From contig JAKSMC010000033.1 of assembly GCA_024400835.1 (NCBI GenBank), positions 1 through 38,963 on the forward strand: a stretch of DNA of 38,963 bases, read 5' to 3'. This DNA comes from Bacteroidales bacterium (lineage in GTDB: Bacteria > Bacteroidota > Bacteroidia > Bacteroidales > WCHB1-69). The notes under the pieces are model-generated. The model was not told the origin of the DNA. It searched no databases and saw nothing but the letters and a program-made list of their open reading frames with translations. Below, one piece after another: positions 24,323-34,200 of this stretch. The position numbers were made by a program, and so were the translations under genes. The stretch's first letter is position 1, and every line of letters starts with the position of its first letter.

Positions 24323-26215
24323 TTATAATGAAATGCATAAAATTGTTATATCGTCATTTTGCTTGTTGCCTTCGGCGAATGCGTGTACGGAGTCGGAGAT
24401 GTTTTTTGTCATCTCTTCAGCCGAGAGACATCGGAATGCGTCGCTGCTTACCAAGTCTAACAGGCGCTCGTTCCCGTAAAGTTCTTGGCTCTTGTTCTCG
24501 GCTTCTGTCACGCCATCGGTGTATAGTACAAGTTTTGTGCCAGCAGGAACATCCAGTTGCTCCTTTTGATAGGAGAAGTCTTCGAATAGTCCTATGGCGA
24601 GGTTGGGTTTGGCTTTCAGATAGTAAGGACTGCTGTCAGGCGGGATGACAATGATGTGGTTGTGCCCGGCATTGCAGTATTCCAACGTCCTGTTTTCGAA
24701 ATTCATACGGCCGACAAACATGGTGGCGAACATGTTGGCGTCGTTGTTGTCGGAAACGTTGCTGTTGAGTTGCTCCACCAGTCTGTCCAGTTCCAGTCCC
24801 ATGCTGTTGAAAAAGCGGCAGGCGGCCAAGGTGATGGCCATGACCAAAGCGGCAGGCACGCCTTTGCCCGACACGTCGCCGATGGTGAAGTAGAGTTTGC
24901 CGTCTTTGTCACGGAAGTCGAACAAGTCGCCGCCAACTTCTTTGGCAGGATGCATGATGCCGTGGATGCTGTATCCTCCTGTGCTTGGAAACTCTTTCGG
25001 CAGCATGCCCAGTTGGATGGCTTTGGCAATGTTGAGTTCGCTTTCCATTCGCTCGTTGGCCTTTGTCGTCTCTTTCAGCTCAGAGATATAAGTGGTAAGG
25101 GAGTTCTGAAGATATTCGAATGAGTCGCGCAGGTGGTGTATCTCATCTGCTGTCTTGATTTCAGGCAACTGGGCTTGGAAATCGCCCTTGGCCATGGACT
25201 GTGCCGCAGATGAGAAATCTGTGATGGGCTGCGTGATTTTCCGGATGGTGTAGCGGCAGACGAAGAAAAGAATGATTAGACCAATGAGGCCTGTGATGAG
25301 GAGTACCTTGTGCATGTGTGAGGTCTGCTTCAATACCTCTTTGTACGGGCAGGTGATGGCCAGCGACCAGCCGTTGCGCAGTGGCCCGTAAACCGCAAAA
25401 CCGGGTCGCCCTTTGTACTTGTATTGCGTGCAACCTGTTTCCCCGTTCATGATTTTTTTTGAAAGCTCCATGACTTTCGGGTCCTTGGCACGCTGGGCTG
25501 TGGTCAGTATGGTCTCTTCGGACAGATCGATATTGTTGCCTTTGGAGAGATAGACGCCTTTCCTGCTCGTCAGCGTGGCGTAAGAGTTTTTGTACGGACG
25601 TATGGAACTCACTTTGTCGGCAAGCCAGTCCAGGGATATGTCTGCAGTGATGACGGCGAAGACCTTGCCGGTCTTGTCTTTGACAGGAACACTGTAGGTG
25701 GCCATCATTTGATCACCGCCGCCGTCGTCATAGTAGGGCTCGCTCCAGGAGGGCTCTTTGGATTCCATAGGCTTACGATACCACTCACTATCAAAATAGT
25801 TGTAGTTGTCTCCCAATTGGTGCTGTTTCAGCGTTCCCGTTTTGGCTTCTTTATAGGAATATGGGGCAAAATAAAAACGCCCGTTGACGTAATTCGTGTC
25901 GAAAGCAATGGCGCTGCCAATGATGTATGGGTTTTCTTCCACCACTTTTTGGGTGATATGGTAGAGGAAGTTCTCGTCTTGGCTGTTTTCTACGGCCAGC
26001 CAGGCGGCGTTTTGAGTGCCGGATTCCACTTGCGCCAGCGTACGCTCGATGTCGGCAATGGAGGCGTTGAGGATGTTGGTGGCGGATTTCGTGGCTTCTT
26101 TAGTTATGAGCACGTGGGAAAAGATGGCCACAAAAAGCAATGCCATCACAAAAAGGATGGAAACTACCAACAGTACATTGAAACTCAGACGGGTGGAAAA
26201 CGAACGGAACTTCAT
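24323..26215 (-). CDS. Cache-HAMP-SpoIIE (PP2C) serine phosphatase
   Basis: Transmembrane helix at about 13-34, a periplasmic dCache-like sensor (about 36-290, with WYRKPMESKEPSWSEPYYD typical of Cache domains), second transmembrane helix (about 300-320), a HAMP segment (ITQPITDFSSAAQSMAKGDF), a short coiled coil, and a PP2C SpoIIE/RsbU phosphatase domain (ELNIAKAIQLGMLPK, EVGGDLFDF, GDVSGKGVPAALVMA, YTDGVTEAEN). It should dephosphorylate the neighbouring STAS protein in response to an extracytoplasmic ligand. Only 3 bp separate it from the RsbW-like gene. Confidence 0.95.
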   Translation of the reverse strand: MKFRSFSTRLSFNVLLVVSILFVMALLFVAIFSHVLITKEATKSATNILNASIADIERTLAQVESGTQNAAWLAVENSQDENFLYHITQKVVEENPYIIGSAIAFDTNYVNGRFYFAPYSYKEAKTGTLKQHQLGDNYNYFDSEWYRKPMESKEPSWSEPYYDDGGGDQMMATYSVPVKDKTGKVFAVITADISLDWLADKVSSIRPYKNSYATLTSRKGVYLSKGNNIDLSEETILTTAQRAKDPKVMELSKKIMNGETGCTQYKYKGRPGFAVYGPLRNGWSLAITCPYKEVLKQTSHMHKVLLITGLIGLIILFFVCRYTIRKITQPITDFSSAAQSMAKGDFQAQLPEIKTADEIHHLRDSFEYLQNSLTTYISELKETTKANERMESELNIAKAIQLGMLPKEFPSTGGYSIHGIMHPAKEVGGDLFDFRDKDGKLYFTIGDVSGKGVPAALVMAITLAACRFFNSMGLELDRLVEQLNSNVSDNNDANMFATMFVGRMNFENRTLEYCNAGHNHIIVIPPDSSPYYLKAKPNLAIGLFEDFSYQKEQLDVPAGTKLVLYTDGVTEAENKSQELYGNERLLDLVSSDAFRCLSAEEMTKNISDSVHAFAEGNKQNDDITILCISL

Positions 26216-26218
26216 GGC

Positions 26219-26626
26219 TTAGGCAATGTTTTTTTGTAAGGTTAGCACGTTGCATCCGTTTTCATAGCTATAGGACACCTTGTCCATGAATTGCTTGCAT
26301 AAAAAGATGCCTAAGCCGCCGATAGGGCGCTCTTCGGCGGGTAGCGTGAGGTCAGGATCTTCTCTCTCCAAAGGATTGAAAGGAGTACCGGCATCTTTCA
26401 GTGTGATTGTCAGCTGCAGGCCTTTGTCGTCCAAGTCGGTGGAAACCTCCATCCAGCCCACGCCGTCTTGATAGGCGTAGTTGACCACGTTTTCGACGGT
26501 TTCCTCTATGGATAGCCTTATCTTAAACTGTATAGAACTGTCAGCGGGAATGTCTGGCGACGACATTAGAAATTCTATGATTTCGCCGCTTTTGTCTTTG
26601 ATGGGATTGAATAGTTTCTTAACCAT
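26219..26626 (-). CDS. RsbW/SpoIIAB-like ATP-binding serine kinase
   Basis: A 135-aa HATPase domain: N-box RLSIEETVENVVNYAY, G1 LKDAGTPFNP, and G2 RPIGGLGIFLCKQFMD. This is the anti-sigma kinase class that phosphorylates STAS partners. It starts the partner-switching cassette (kinase, phosphatase, STAS) and lies 27 bp after the Nudix regulator. No sigma factor gene is next to it, so output is unknown. Confidence 0.92.
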   Translation of the reverse strand: MVKKLFNPIKDKSGEIIEFLMSSPDIPADSSIQFKIRLSIEETVENVVNYAYQDGVGWMEVSTDLDDKGLQLTITLKDAGTPFNPLEREDPDLTLPAEERPIGGLGIFLCKQFMDKVSYSYENGCNVLTLQKNIA

Positions 26627-26653
26627 AGGAAATAAATATTCAGTAGGAAACAG

Positions 26654-27352
26654 TTACAGTTTCCAAAGTTTTTTACGGAATTCGGCATAGCCGCCTTCGT
26701 TGAAACGGTAGAATAGGGGAGCGTGCGCGCTTTTCCGGTCGGCTTCGTCTTGCGCGACCTGAGTGAGTAAACCAGAGGAGAGGAACTTCTTCTGGAAGTT
26801 GCGTCGGTCGAAATTGCGCCCGTAAACGTCGGTGTAGAGCCGCTGCATTTCCGGGAGGGTGAAGATGTCGTCGAGCAGCAGAAACGCAATCGGAGCGTTC
26901 AGGAACCCGATGCGCAGCATCCAAAGGGCTTTTCGGAAGATGTGCTCGTGGTCGAAGGCCAACATGGGCAGTTCCGTGACGGGAAACCAACGCGCGTCGG
27001 CGGCATCGTCCCCGGCTTTGACGGCAGTTTGTGTAGGACGGACGACGGAAGCGAAGGCGACACTGATGGTGCGACCGCGTGGGTCACGGTCCAATTCGCT
27101 GAACGCACTGACCTCCATAAAGTGCTTCGGCGCCAGCCCGGTCTCCTCTTTGAGCTCCCGGCGCGCAGCCTCTTCCAACGTCTCGTTCTCATCTAAAAAT
27201 CCGCCCGCAAACGCCCACTTGTCTTTGAACGGCTCGTTCTTCCTGCGAATCAGTAATACGTTGAGGTGCGTGCCGTCAAAACTGAAAACCACGTTGTCCA
27301 CCGTGACTGCCGGACGCCAATATTGATACGTGTAATTGCCTGTCTCTTCCAT
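26654..27352 (-). CDS. NrtR-like Nudix-domain transcriptional regulator
   Basis: Residues about 12-150 are a Nudix domain with a complete Nudix box from G51 (GFLDENETLEEAARRE) to L73; residues about 155-230 match the winged-helix C-terminus of NrtR/NrtR-like regulators (LPEMQRLYTDVYGRNFDRRNFQKKF). Members bind ADP-ribose-type or sugar ligands and repress target genes. Divergent transcription from a PnuC transporter with 190 bp between starts supports an NAD-related role over the sugar-regulator branch. The Nudix box is intact, so hydrolase activity may remain. Confidence 0.88.
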   Translation of the reverse strand: MEETGNYTYQYWRPAVTVDNVVFSFDGTHLNVLLIRRKNEPFKDKWAFAGGFLDENETLEEAARRELKEETGLAPKHFMEVSAFSELDRDPRGRTISVAFASVVRPTQTAVKAGDDAADARWFPVTELPMLAFDHEHIFRKALWMLRIGFLNAPIAFLLLDDIFTLPEMQRLYTDVYGRNFDRRNFQKKFLSSGLLTQVAQDEADRKSAHAPLFYRFNEGGYAEFRKKLWKL

Positions 27353-27389
27353 AGTTCCTTTTGTCTGTCGCGTGAATTTAACAAGGCGG

Positions 27390-27397
27390 CAAATATA
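27390..27397 (-). promoter_or_regulatory. -7 box TATATTTG for the Nudix regulator
   Basis: Reverse complement reads TATATTTG (TAnnTTTG), 38 bp from the regulator start. No clear -33 element. Confidence 0.5.
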
Positions 27398-27458
27398 ATA
27401 TTTTTGTTTTTATCTAAAATAGTCTGGAAATGACGGAACTCTCATTAAGCCAGTGGTC

Positions 27459-27497
27459 AAAGTTTAAAGTTTAAGGTTTAAAGTTTAAGGTTCAAGG
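27459..27497. repeat. Heptad repeat AARGTTT between nrtR-like gene and pnuC
   Basis: Five 7-nt units (aaagttt, aaagttt, aaggttt, aaagttt, aaggttc) run from 27459 to 27493, with aagg following. Short AT-rich tandem repeats are common between Bacteroidales genes; here it sits between two divergent promoters. Confidence 0.85.
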
Positions 27498-27524
27498 CTA
27501 ATGGTTAAAAATACTATCTTTGCG

Positions 27525-27532
27525 CCCCTAAA
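27525..27532 (+). promoter_or_regulatory. -7 box TATCTTTG for pnuC
   Basis: TATCTTTG lies 10 bp before ATG 27543 and downstream of the possible ATG at 27501, which argues that translation starts at 27543 with a very short leader. Confidence 0.6.
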
Positions 27533-27542
27533 TTTTATCGAA

Positions 27543-28121
27543 ATGGATGCAGCTTTGTTTGAACATATCTTTACGGTCATTATGCTAATTGCCAACATCG
27601 TAACCGTCTTCTTGGCCGCTCGCGGCAGCCGGTGGACTTGGATCTTCGGTGTGGTGACTGGCGTCATATTGTGTTACAACTTCTTCCATGACAGACTCTA
27701 TCTGAGCTTTGCCTTCAACGTCTATTCCACCATCGCCTCCATTGTGGGTGTCTTCAGTTGGAAGAAGAAGTCCGAAGACAACAAGCGCACCATTTGCTGG
27801 GGCAATCCCGTCTGGCCGCTCCTCGTCGTGGCAGCGCTCACGGTCAGCGTCTATTTCTTCGATGCCAATGTGCTCCACTCCAACCTGCCGTTTATCGACT
27901 GCCTCATCCCGTCTCTCCAGGCCGTGGCCACTTTCCTTATGGTCAGAAAAGATATCAACGCGTGGGTGATGTACCTTATCTGCAATTGCATCTACATCCC
28001 CCTGGGCCTTATGAGCCATCAGTACAAATGGCTTTTCATCAGCGCCTGCTTCCTCATCACAGCAACCTACGGAATGGTATCTTTTGTGAAGGCTTGGAAA
28101 CAATCGAAAACCAATAATTAG
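27543..28121 (+). CDS. pnuC: PnuC-like nicotinamide riboside (B-vitamin) transporter
   Basis: 192 aa with about seven membrane helices. The pattern of W/Y/N residues (SRWTWIFGVVTGVILCYNFFHDRLYLSFAFNVY shortened here: SRWTWIFGVVTG, FHDRLYLSFAFNVY; PFIDCLIPSLQAVATFLMV; NAWVMYLICNCIYIPLG) is that of PnuC family facilitators, which import nicotinamide riboside or thiamine-like vitamins. Start chosen at 27543 because a promoter box lies between 27501 and it. The divergent Nudix regulator points to nicotinamide riboside, but a thiamine-type substrate cannot be excluded. Confidence 0.85.
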   Translation: MDAALFEHIFTVIMLIANIVTVFLAARGSRWTWIFGVVTGVILCYNFFHDRLYLSFAFNVYSTIASIVGVFSWKKKSEDNKRTICWGNPVWPLLVVAALTVSVYFFDANVLHSNLPFIDCLIPSLQAVATFLMVRKDINAWVMYLICNCIYIPLGLMSHQYKWLFISACFLITATYGMVSFVKAWKQSKTNN

Positions 28122-28660
28122 GCAAATATATATTTACTTACCCAGTTTATTTTGATTTTATAGATTTGGGCGGCCCGGCACCGCCCACGCACCTTTCCAA
28201 CGCTGTGCCGTCGGGCTGTATGCACTAACTCGCTGCCCACCCACAATGCACCGTAAGCTGCAAATTTGCTTTCGATTTGCCCGGATTCACCTCCATATAA
28301 AGCCCCACCATCCGCCCACCCGCACGCTCGTAAATGTGCTCCCATCCCTGCCGCGGTCTCCTATGGCATCGCCCGCCAGACCTATTCGCTTCCGATTTGC
28401 ATTTATTTGCTTCCCCTATAGGCGGCGACAGCAGGTGTTTCCTTCGGCGCAAGCCACTCCGCGCCGCCACCACCGCATATCGCCATACCTCCCCCTCTGA
28501 TTTCGCCCTTCATTACATTCCAGGCTACAGAGATTCAACCCCTGTTGGGGTTGCAAGGTACGGATGCGCCGTGATGTTCTCTTTTTTATGGGGAAACAAG
28601 GTTGTTGGTCCATAATTTTTTACCTTAAACCTTATAATTAAAATTATCAATTTAATATCT
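28122..28660. other. GC-rich stretch without a convincing gene
   Basis: About 700 bp lie between pnuC and the efflux operon. 28165-28500 is GC-rich with several short frames open on both strands, none with a recognisable family or start signals. A hairpin caacccc-tgtt-ggggttg (28536-28553) follows. From about 28610 the sequence becomes AT-rich and leads to the efflux promoter. The GC-rich part could be a decayed gene, a dispersed intergenic repeat or an RNA. Confidence 0.4.
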
Positions 28661-28695
28661 TGTGATACAATCGATTACATGGATATTTCTATCGA

Positions 28696-28712
28696 TGTGT
28701 ATTTTTTACACA
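28696..28712. promoter_or_regulatory. Inverted repeat TGTGTA-N5-TACACA, possible operator
   Basis: Perfect 6-bp arms with a 5-nt AT spacer, 20 bp upstream of the -7 box of the efflux operon; a plausible site for a dimeric repressor or activator. Two ATCGAT copies lie at 28670-28675 and 28691-28696. No regulator gene is next to the operon. Confidence 0.5.
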
Positions 28713-28731
28713 CAATATTGAGATTTTTTAC

Positions 28732-28739
28732 TACTTTTG
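28732..28739 (+). promoter_or_regulatory. -7 box TACTTTTG for the efflux operon
   Basis: TACTTTTG matches TAnnTTTG, leaving a leader of about 90 nt before the TolC-like gene. Confidence 0.55.
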
Positions 28740-28835
28740 CACGCTTTGCTAAAATGGGTTATTGAAATATATAATCTATTTATTCTTAGTGTTTTTACAA
28801 ATTTTACCAGTTGAAAAAAATAGAATAATTATAAT

Positions 28836-30170
28836 ATGCAAATGAAAAAAACTTCCATCTCGCTGCTTGCAGCGCTGTTTTTCGGACTATTTGCTGGCAA
28901 TGTCCAAGCCCAATCTCAGGATTCAGTCCATGTGGATTTGAACAAGGCCATTGAGATTGCAATGTCTGAAACACCGACGATGCGAATCGCCGACCGCGAT
29001 GTGCAGATTAAACAATTGTACAAGAAAGAACAAATTGTTTCTCTTTTCCCCGATGTGTCCATTGCTGCCAACTACAACCGTACGCTTTTGAAGCAGACGA
29101 TGGCTATGGAAATGGGCGGACAATCTATGAGTATCAAAGTCGGTAAGGACAACACCTATTCCGTAGGTGCCAACCTCTCCCTCCCGTTGGTGGCTCCGGC
29201 ATTGTGGTCCAGTCTCAAACTCTGTTCCCAGGACATTGAACTGGCAATGGAGGCTGCCCGTTCTTCCAAACTCGAATTGGTAAACCAAGTCAAACAGGCC
29301 TACTTCGGCTATCTGCTGGCCAAACAGTCTTTGGATGTGCTCAAAAAGAGCTATGCCAACATCGAGGCCAGCAACCAATTGGTCACCAATTCTTACAATC
29401 AGGGATTGGTCTCTGAATTCGAAAAACTGCGTTCCGACGTGGCTCTGCAGAACCAGCGCCCGGCCGTCAGTTCCGCAGAAAAGGCTGTCCGCCTGGCCAA
29501 TATGAACCTCAAGGTGCTCTTGGGCATGAACATCGACGAACCCGTCATTTTTGACGGCTCCCTGTCCGATTACGAGGATGGTGTTCTCGGTGCGCAAATG
29601 CCTAATGAAAACGATATCCAGTTGGCTTACAACTCTGCATTACGTCAGTTGGACCTCGGCATTCAGGAACTCGAGCAGTCTAAGAAAATCATGATCGGCT
29701 CCTCTTGCCCGATGCTTGCTCTGGCCGGTAACTTCCAGTATGCCGGTATGGGCGATGACAAGCAGCCGTTTGTCAACTACCCGTATTCTTATGTAGCCCT
29801 TTCCTTGCAGGTGCCTATCGTCGGTTGGGCCGCTACTTCCTACAAACTGAAGCAGGCAGACCTGAACATTGCGAATATGCGTGACCAACGTCAGGACGTG
29901 GAACGCCAACTCCGCATCGGCGTGCAGAGCTACCTTAACGATATGCAGCAGGCTATCGAGGATATTGCCTCCGACCGCGAAACAATGCTCCAGGCTCAGA
30001 AAGCATACGACATTGCTAAGAAACAGTACGAAGTGGGTATGAACACCTGGCTCGACCTCAATACCGCCGAGCTCACTCTGACAAGTACGCAACTGACCTA
30101 TTGCCAATCTCTCTTTAATTACATCTCAGCCAAGGCTAACTTAGATGCCGTGTTGGGTAATGAAAAATAA
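28836..30170 (+). CDS. TolC-family outer membrane efflux protein
   Basis: Signal peptide (MKKTSISLLAALFFGLFAGNVQAQ) and two OEP repeats of long helices, with the typical start VDLNKAIEIAMSETPTMRIAD and the C-terminal YDIAKKQYEVGMNTWLDLNTAELTLTSTQ shared by TolC channels. 444 aa is the usual length. ATG 28836 and 28842 are both possible. First gene of the RND operon, 53 bp before the adaptor gene. Confidence 0.93.
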   Translation: MQMKKTSISLLAALFFGLFAGNVQAQSQDSVHVDLNKAIEIAMSETPTMRIADRDVQIKQLYKKEQIVSLFPDVSIAANYNRTLLKQTMAMEMGGQSMSIKVGKDNTYSVGANLSLPLVAPALWSSLKLCSQDIELAMEAARSSKLELVNQVKQAYFGYLLAKQSLDVLKKSYANIEASNQLVTNSYNQGLVSEFEKLRSDVALQNQRPAVSSAEKAVRLANMNLKVLLGMNIDEPVIFDGSLSDYEDGVLGAQMPNENDIQLAYNSALRQLDLGIQELEQSKKIMIGSSCPMLALAGNFQYAGMGDDKQPFVNYPYSYVALSLQVPIVGWAATSYKLKQADLNIANMRDQRQDVERQLRIGVQSYLNDMQQAIEDIASDRETMLQAQKAYDIAKKQYEVGMNTWLDLNTAELTLTSTQLTYCQSLFNYISAKANLDAVLGNEK

Positions 30171-30223
30171 AGAATCTGCGATTTTGATACAGTAAAGTTA
30201 AGAAAATAAAACATCACAACAAT

Positions 30224-31231
30224 ATGAAAAAGTCAACAATTATCCTTTTCGCAGCCTGCATGCTGCTTGGATTTACCGGATGTAAGAAGAAAACTGAAAC
30301 AACCGTTGCTCAGGATTTCACCATCCGCACACAGCAAGTTACCGCGCAAGACGTGGAACAAATCTACGAATATACGGCCACTGTGGAAGCAGAAGCCGTT
30401 AACAACATTGCCCCGCTGACCGGCGGCCGTATCGACAGAATCTATGTCGAGGTCGGTGACCGCGTGAGCAAGGGCAAAGTGCTCGTCCAAATGAACGAGA
30501 GCAGCCTCAAGCAACAGAAGGCTCAACTCGAAAACCTCAAGAAGAGCTTCAATCGTATCGACGAACTTTACAAAGTCGGCGGTTGCTCCAAATCCGATTG
30601 GGATGCTATGAAAACCCAACTCGACGTGGCTCAGACGGCTTATGACAACTTGTTGGAAAACACACAGCTGATCAGCCCGATTAGCGGCGTCATCAGTGCA
30701 CGTAATTACGACAGCGGCGACCTCTACGGCGGTCTTCCTGTAGTTACAGTTCAACAAATCAACCCCGTCAAGATGAATATCAACCTTTCTGAAGCACTTT
30801 ACGAAAAGGTTAAAGTCGGCATGCCGGTGAAAATCAAAGTCGACGCTTTTGGCGATGAAGAGTTCATGGGCAAGGTCAGCATCATCTATCCGACTATCGA
30901 CGGTACAACGCACACCTTCCCGGTTGAGGTCCAGTTGGCCAACTCCGACAGCCGCGTCCGCCCGGGTATGTACGCTCGCTGCACCATCAATTTGGGAACT
31001 TCCCACCACGTGGTCGTTCCGGATGAGGCTATCTTCCGTCAGCAAGGTTCCGGCAACCGCTACGTCTATATTTACAAAAACGGCCAAGTCAAATTCAGCC
31101 AGGTTCAAATCGGCCGCCATATCGACAATAAGTATGAGCTCCTCTCCGGCTGCGAAGACGGCGACTATCTGGCCACCACAGGCTTGGCTCGTCTGAAAGA
31201 CGGTATGAAGGTTAAAGTCGAGAATAAATAA
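30224..31231 (+). CDS. RND efflux periplasmic adaptor (membrane fusion) lipoprotein
   Basis: Lipoprotein signal ending LGFTGC (lipid-anchored cysteine at residue 20). Biotinyl-lipoyl-like hairpin (NNIAPLTGGRIDRIYVEVGDRVSKG), coiled coil, lower beta barrel, and membrane-proximal part (VVVPDEAIFRQQGSG) follow the AcrA/HlyD order. At 335 aa it is a short member. It links the RND pump to the TolC-like channel encoded on either side. Confidence 0.95.
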   Translation: MKKSTIILFAACMLLGFTGCKKKTETTVAQDFTIRTQQVTAQDVEQIYEYTATVEAEAVNNIAPLTGGRIDRIYVEVGDRVSKGKVLVQMNESSLKQQKAQLENLKKSFNRIDELYKVGGCSKSDWDAMKTQLDVAQTAYDNLLENTQLISPISGVISARNYDSGDLYGGLPVVTVQQINPVKMNINLSEALYEKVKVGMPVKIKVDAFGDEEFMGKVSIIYPTIDGTTHTFPVEVQLANSDSRVRPGMYARCTINLGTSHHVVVPDEAIFRQQGSGNRYVYIYKNGQVKFSQVQIGRHIDNKYELLSGCEDGDYLATTGLARLKDGMKVKVENK

Positions 31232-31257
31232 TTGTAGGACTTGAATTTTTTATAGAT

Positions 31258-34200
31258 ATGAGTTTATATTCGAAATCAGTCCATCGCCCGATTATGACCG
31301 GCTTGATTTACATCGCCGTCGTCATCATCGGTATCTTTTCGATGGCCAAGCTGCCGGTCGACTTGTTCCCGCACATGGATGGCAATACCATTATGGTTCT
31401 GACCGTTTACGGCGGCGCAAGTGCCGAAGATATTGAGGATAATGTGTCCAAACCTATTGAAAATGTGCTTAACACTTTGAGTGATATGAAGCACATCACT
31501 TCTAACTCTAAGGAAAACTACTCTATCGTAACTCTCGAATTCGAATACGGTGTTGATATCGAACAGAAAACCAACGATGTCCGCGATAAGTTGGATATGG
31601 TGAAGTCCGCATTGCCGGATGGCGCCAATAGTCCGTACTTGTTCAAGTTCAGTGCTGACGATATGCCGATTATGATGTTGTCCGTGCAGTCCAGAGAAAG
31701 TACTCAGGCACTTTACAAGATTTTGGACGACAAGGTCTCTTCTCCGTTGAGCCGTATCAGCGGTGTGGGTGCTGTTTCAATCTCCGGTGCTCCGCAACGT
31801 GAAATCCAGGTCTATTGCGACCCTTACAAATTGGAAGGCTATAACCTTACCATCGAAGGCATCGCCAACGTGCTTGGTGCTGAAAACCGTAACGTCACCC
31901 TCGGTGTCATGGATGTCGGTTCAAAAACTTACACCATGCGTGTTGACGGTGAGTTCGAGACCGCTGATGAAATGGAAGGTGTGGTTGTCGGCAGTTTCAA
32001 CAACAAGAACATCTTCCTGAGCGATATCGCTACTGTTAAGGATACTTTGCAAGAACGTATGCAGGAATCATACACCGACGGTGAACGTGGTGCTATGGTC
32101 ATCATCCAAAAACAATCTGGTGCCAATACGGTGCAGATTTGTAAGAAAATCAACGAGCAACTTCCTGAGTTGCAGAAATCCCTTCCTGCAGACGTTAATT
32201 TGAGTGTTTTGGTTGACAACTCCGACAACATCACCAACACCATCGCCAGCTTGGAGGAAACCATCCTCATCATCTTGCTCTTGGTGGTCGTGGTCGTGCT
32301 CTTCTTCCTCGGCAGATGGCGCGCAACGTTGATTATCGCAGTCGTGGTGCCTGTCTCCTTGATTGCGGCCTTCATCTATTTGCTCGTGACCGGAAATACC
32401 CTGAACATTATCTCACTCTCCTCCATCTCCATTGCTATCGGTATGGTCGTCGACGACTCTATCGTTGTATTGGAGAATATCACAACGCATATCGAACGAG
32501 GCTCCAAACCCAAAGCCGCTGCTATTTTCGCAACCAGTGAGGTCTCCCTTTCCATCGTGGCCTCCACCTTGGTGATCGTGGCTGTGTTCTTGCCGTTGAC
32601 GTTCCTGAACGGTATGGCCGGTGTGCTCTTCAAACAGCTGGGCTGGATTGTCACCATTGTGATTGCCGTCTCCCTGGCAGCCGCTATGACGCTGACCCCG
32701 ATGCTGAGTTCCTTGATGCTGAAGAAGAATCCGAAAAAGAGCAAATGGTTTGCTGCCGTCTATGGACCTATCGAACGCTTCCTGGATCGTCTTGACAACT
32801 GGTATGCAGGCGTGCTGACTTGGTGCGTCAATCACCGTAGAACTGTCTTCTTCAGTGGTTGTGCCATCTTCATCGCCAGCTTGTTCCTGCTGCTCGTCAT
32901 CCCGACGGAATTCTTCCCGACACAGGATAACGCTCGTTTGAGCTGTACGGTGAAATTGCCGCAAGGTACCCGCGTGGAAACTTCCAAAGCCCTCGGTGAC
33001 GAATTGGTGAAGGAGATCCGCGCCAAGTACCCTGATGCTGTAAAATACATCAACTACTCCGTTGGTCAGCCTGATGAGGACAACACTTTCAGCTTGATGC
33101 GTGATAACGGTACGCACTTGCTCTCCTTCAACATCCGTCTCTATAAGAAAACCGAACGTCCGGAATCCATTACGGAAATTTCCGACGGTATTCGTGAAAT
33201 TATGAGAAACCATATCGATATCGCTTCCTACACGGTATCTACCGGACAGGGCAGTATGGGTGGCCAGTCCACAGTCGATATTGAACTCTATTGTTATGAT
33301 TTCAATACAACCGACCAGTTTGCCGCCGACTTGGCCGCTCGTATGCGCCAGGTTGAAGGCTGTACTGAAGTCGTGATCAGCCGTGACGAATACACGCCGG
33401 AACTGGAAGTCGTCTTCGACCGCCAGAAACTGGCTGAAAACGGTCTGAACTCCACTACGGCTGCCACATTCATCCGTAACCGTTTCAACGGCTACACCGC
33501 ATCCTACTTCCGTGAGGACGGTGATGAGTACAACATCCGTGTCCGTTACGCTCCGGAGTTCCGTGACGATGTACACGCTATCGAAAATATTCTGATGTAC
33601 AACTCTATGGGCAAGGGCATCCGCATCGGTGATGTCGGCAAGGTGGAAGAATCCTTCACACCGCCTACCATTGTCCGTAAGGACCGTGAACGTATGGTGA
33701 AGGTCTCCTGCGTCGTAGGTAAGGGTGCCGCTCTTTCCGAAATCGTAAACGAGGCTCAAAACCAACTCGACCAGATGGAAATTCCGACAACCCTCGATTA
33801 TAAGATCGGTGGTACCTTCGAAGACCAGCAGGATGCATTCGGCGATATGTACATGTTGATTGCCCTGATCGTCATCTTGGTCTATGTGGTGATGGCTGCT
33901 CAGTTCGAGTCCTTCAGCTACCCGTTCATCATCATGGGCTCTATCCCGTTCGCATTGACGGGTGTCTTCATCGGTTTGGCTATCACACATACGGCGTTGG
34001 GTATCATGGCCCTCATTGGTGCCATGATGTTGATCGGTATCGTTGTGAAGAACGGTATTGTGCTTGTTGACTACACCAGCTTGTGCCGCGAACGTGGCAT
34101 GGCCATCAAGGACGCTGTCGTCGCCGGCGGCCGTTCCCGTCTCCGTCCGATTTTGATGACTACCTTGACCACTGTCCTCGGTATGATACCGTTGGCACTC

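Noticed and set aside
27501..27542. Upstream ATG for pnuC
   Set aside because: A TATCTTTG promoter box lies after it, so a transcript would begin downstream of that ATG.
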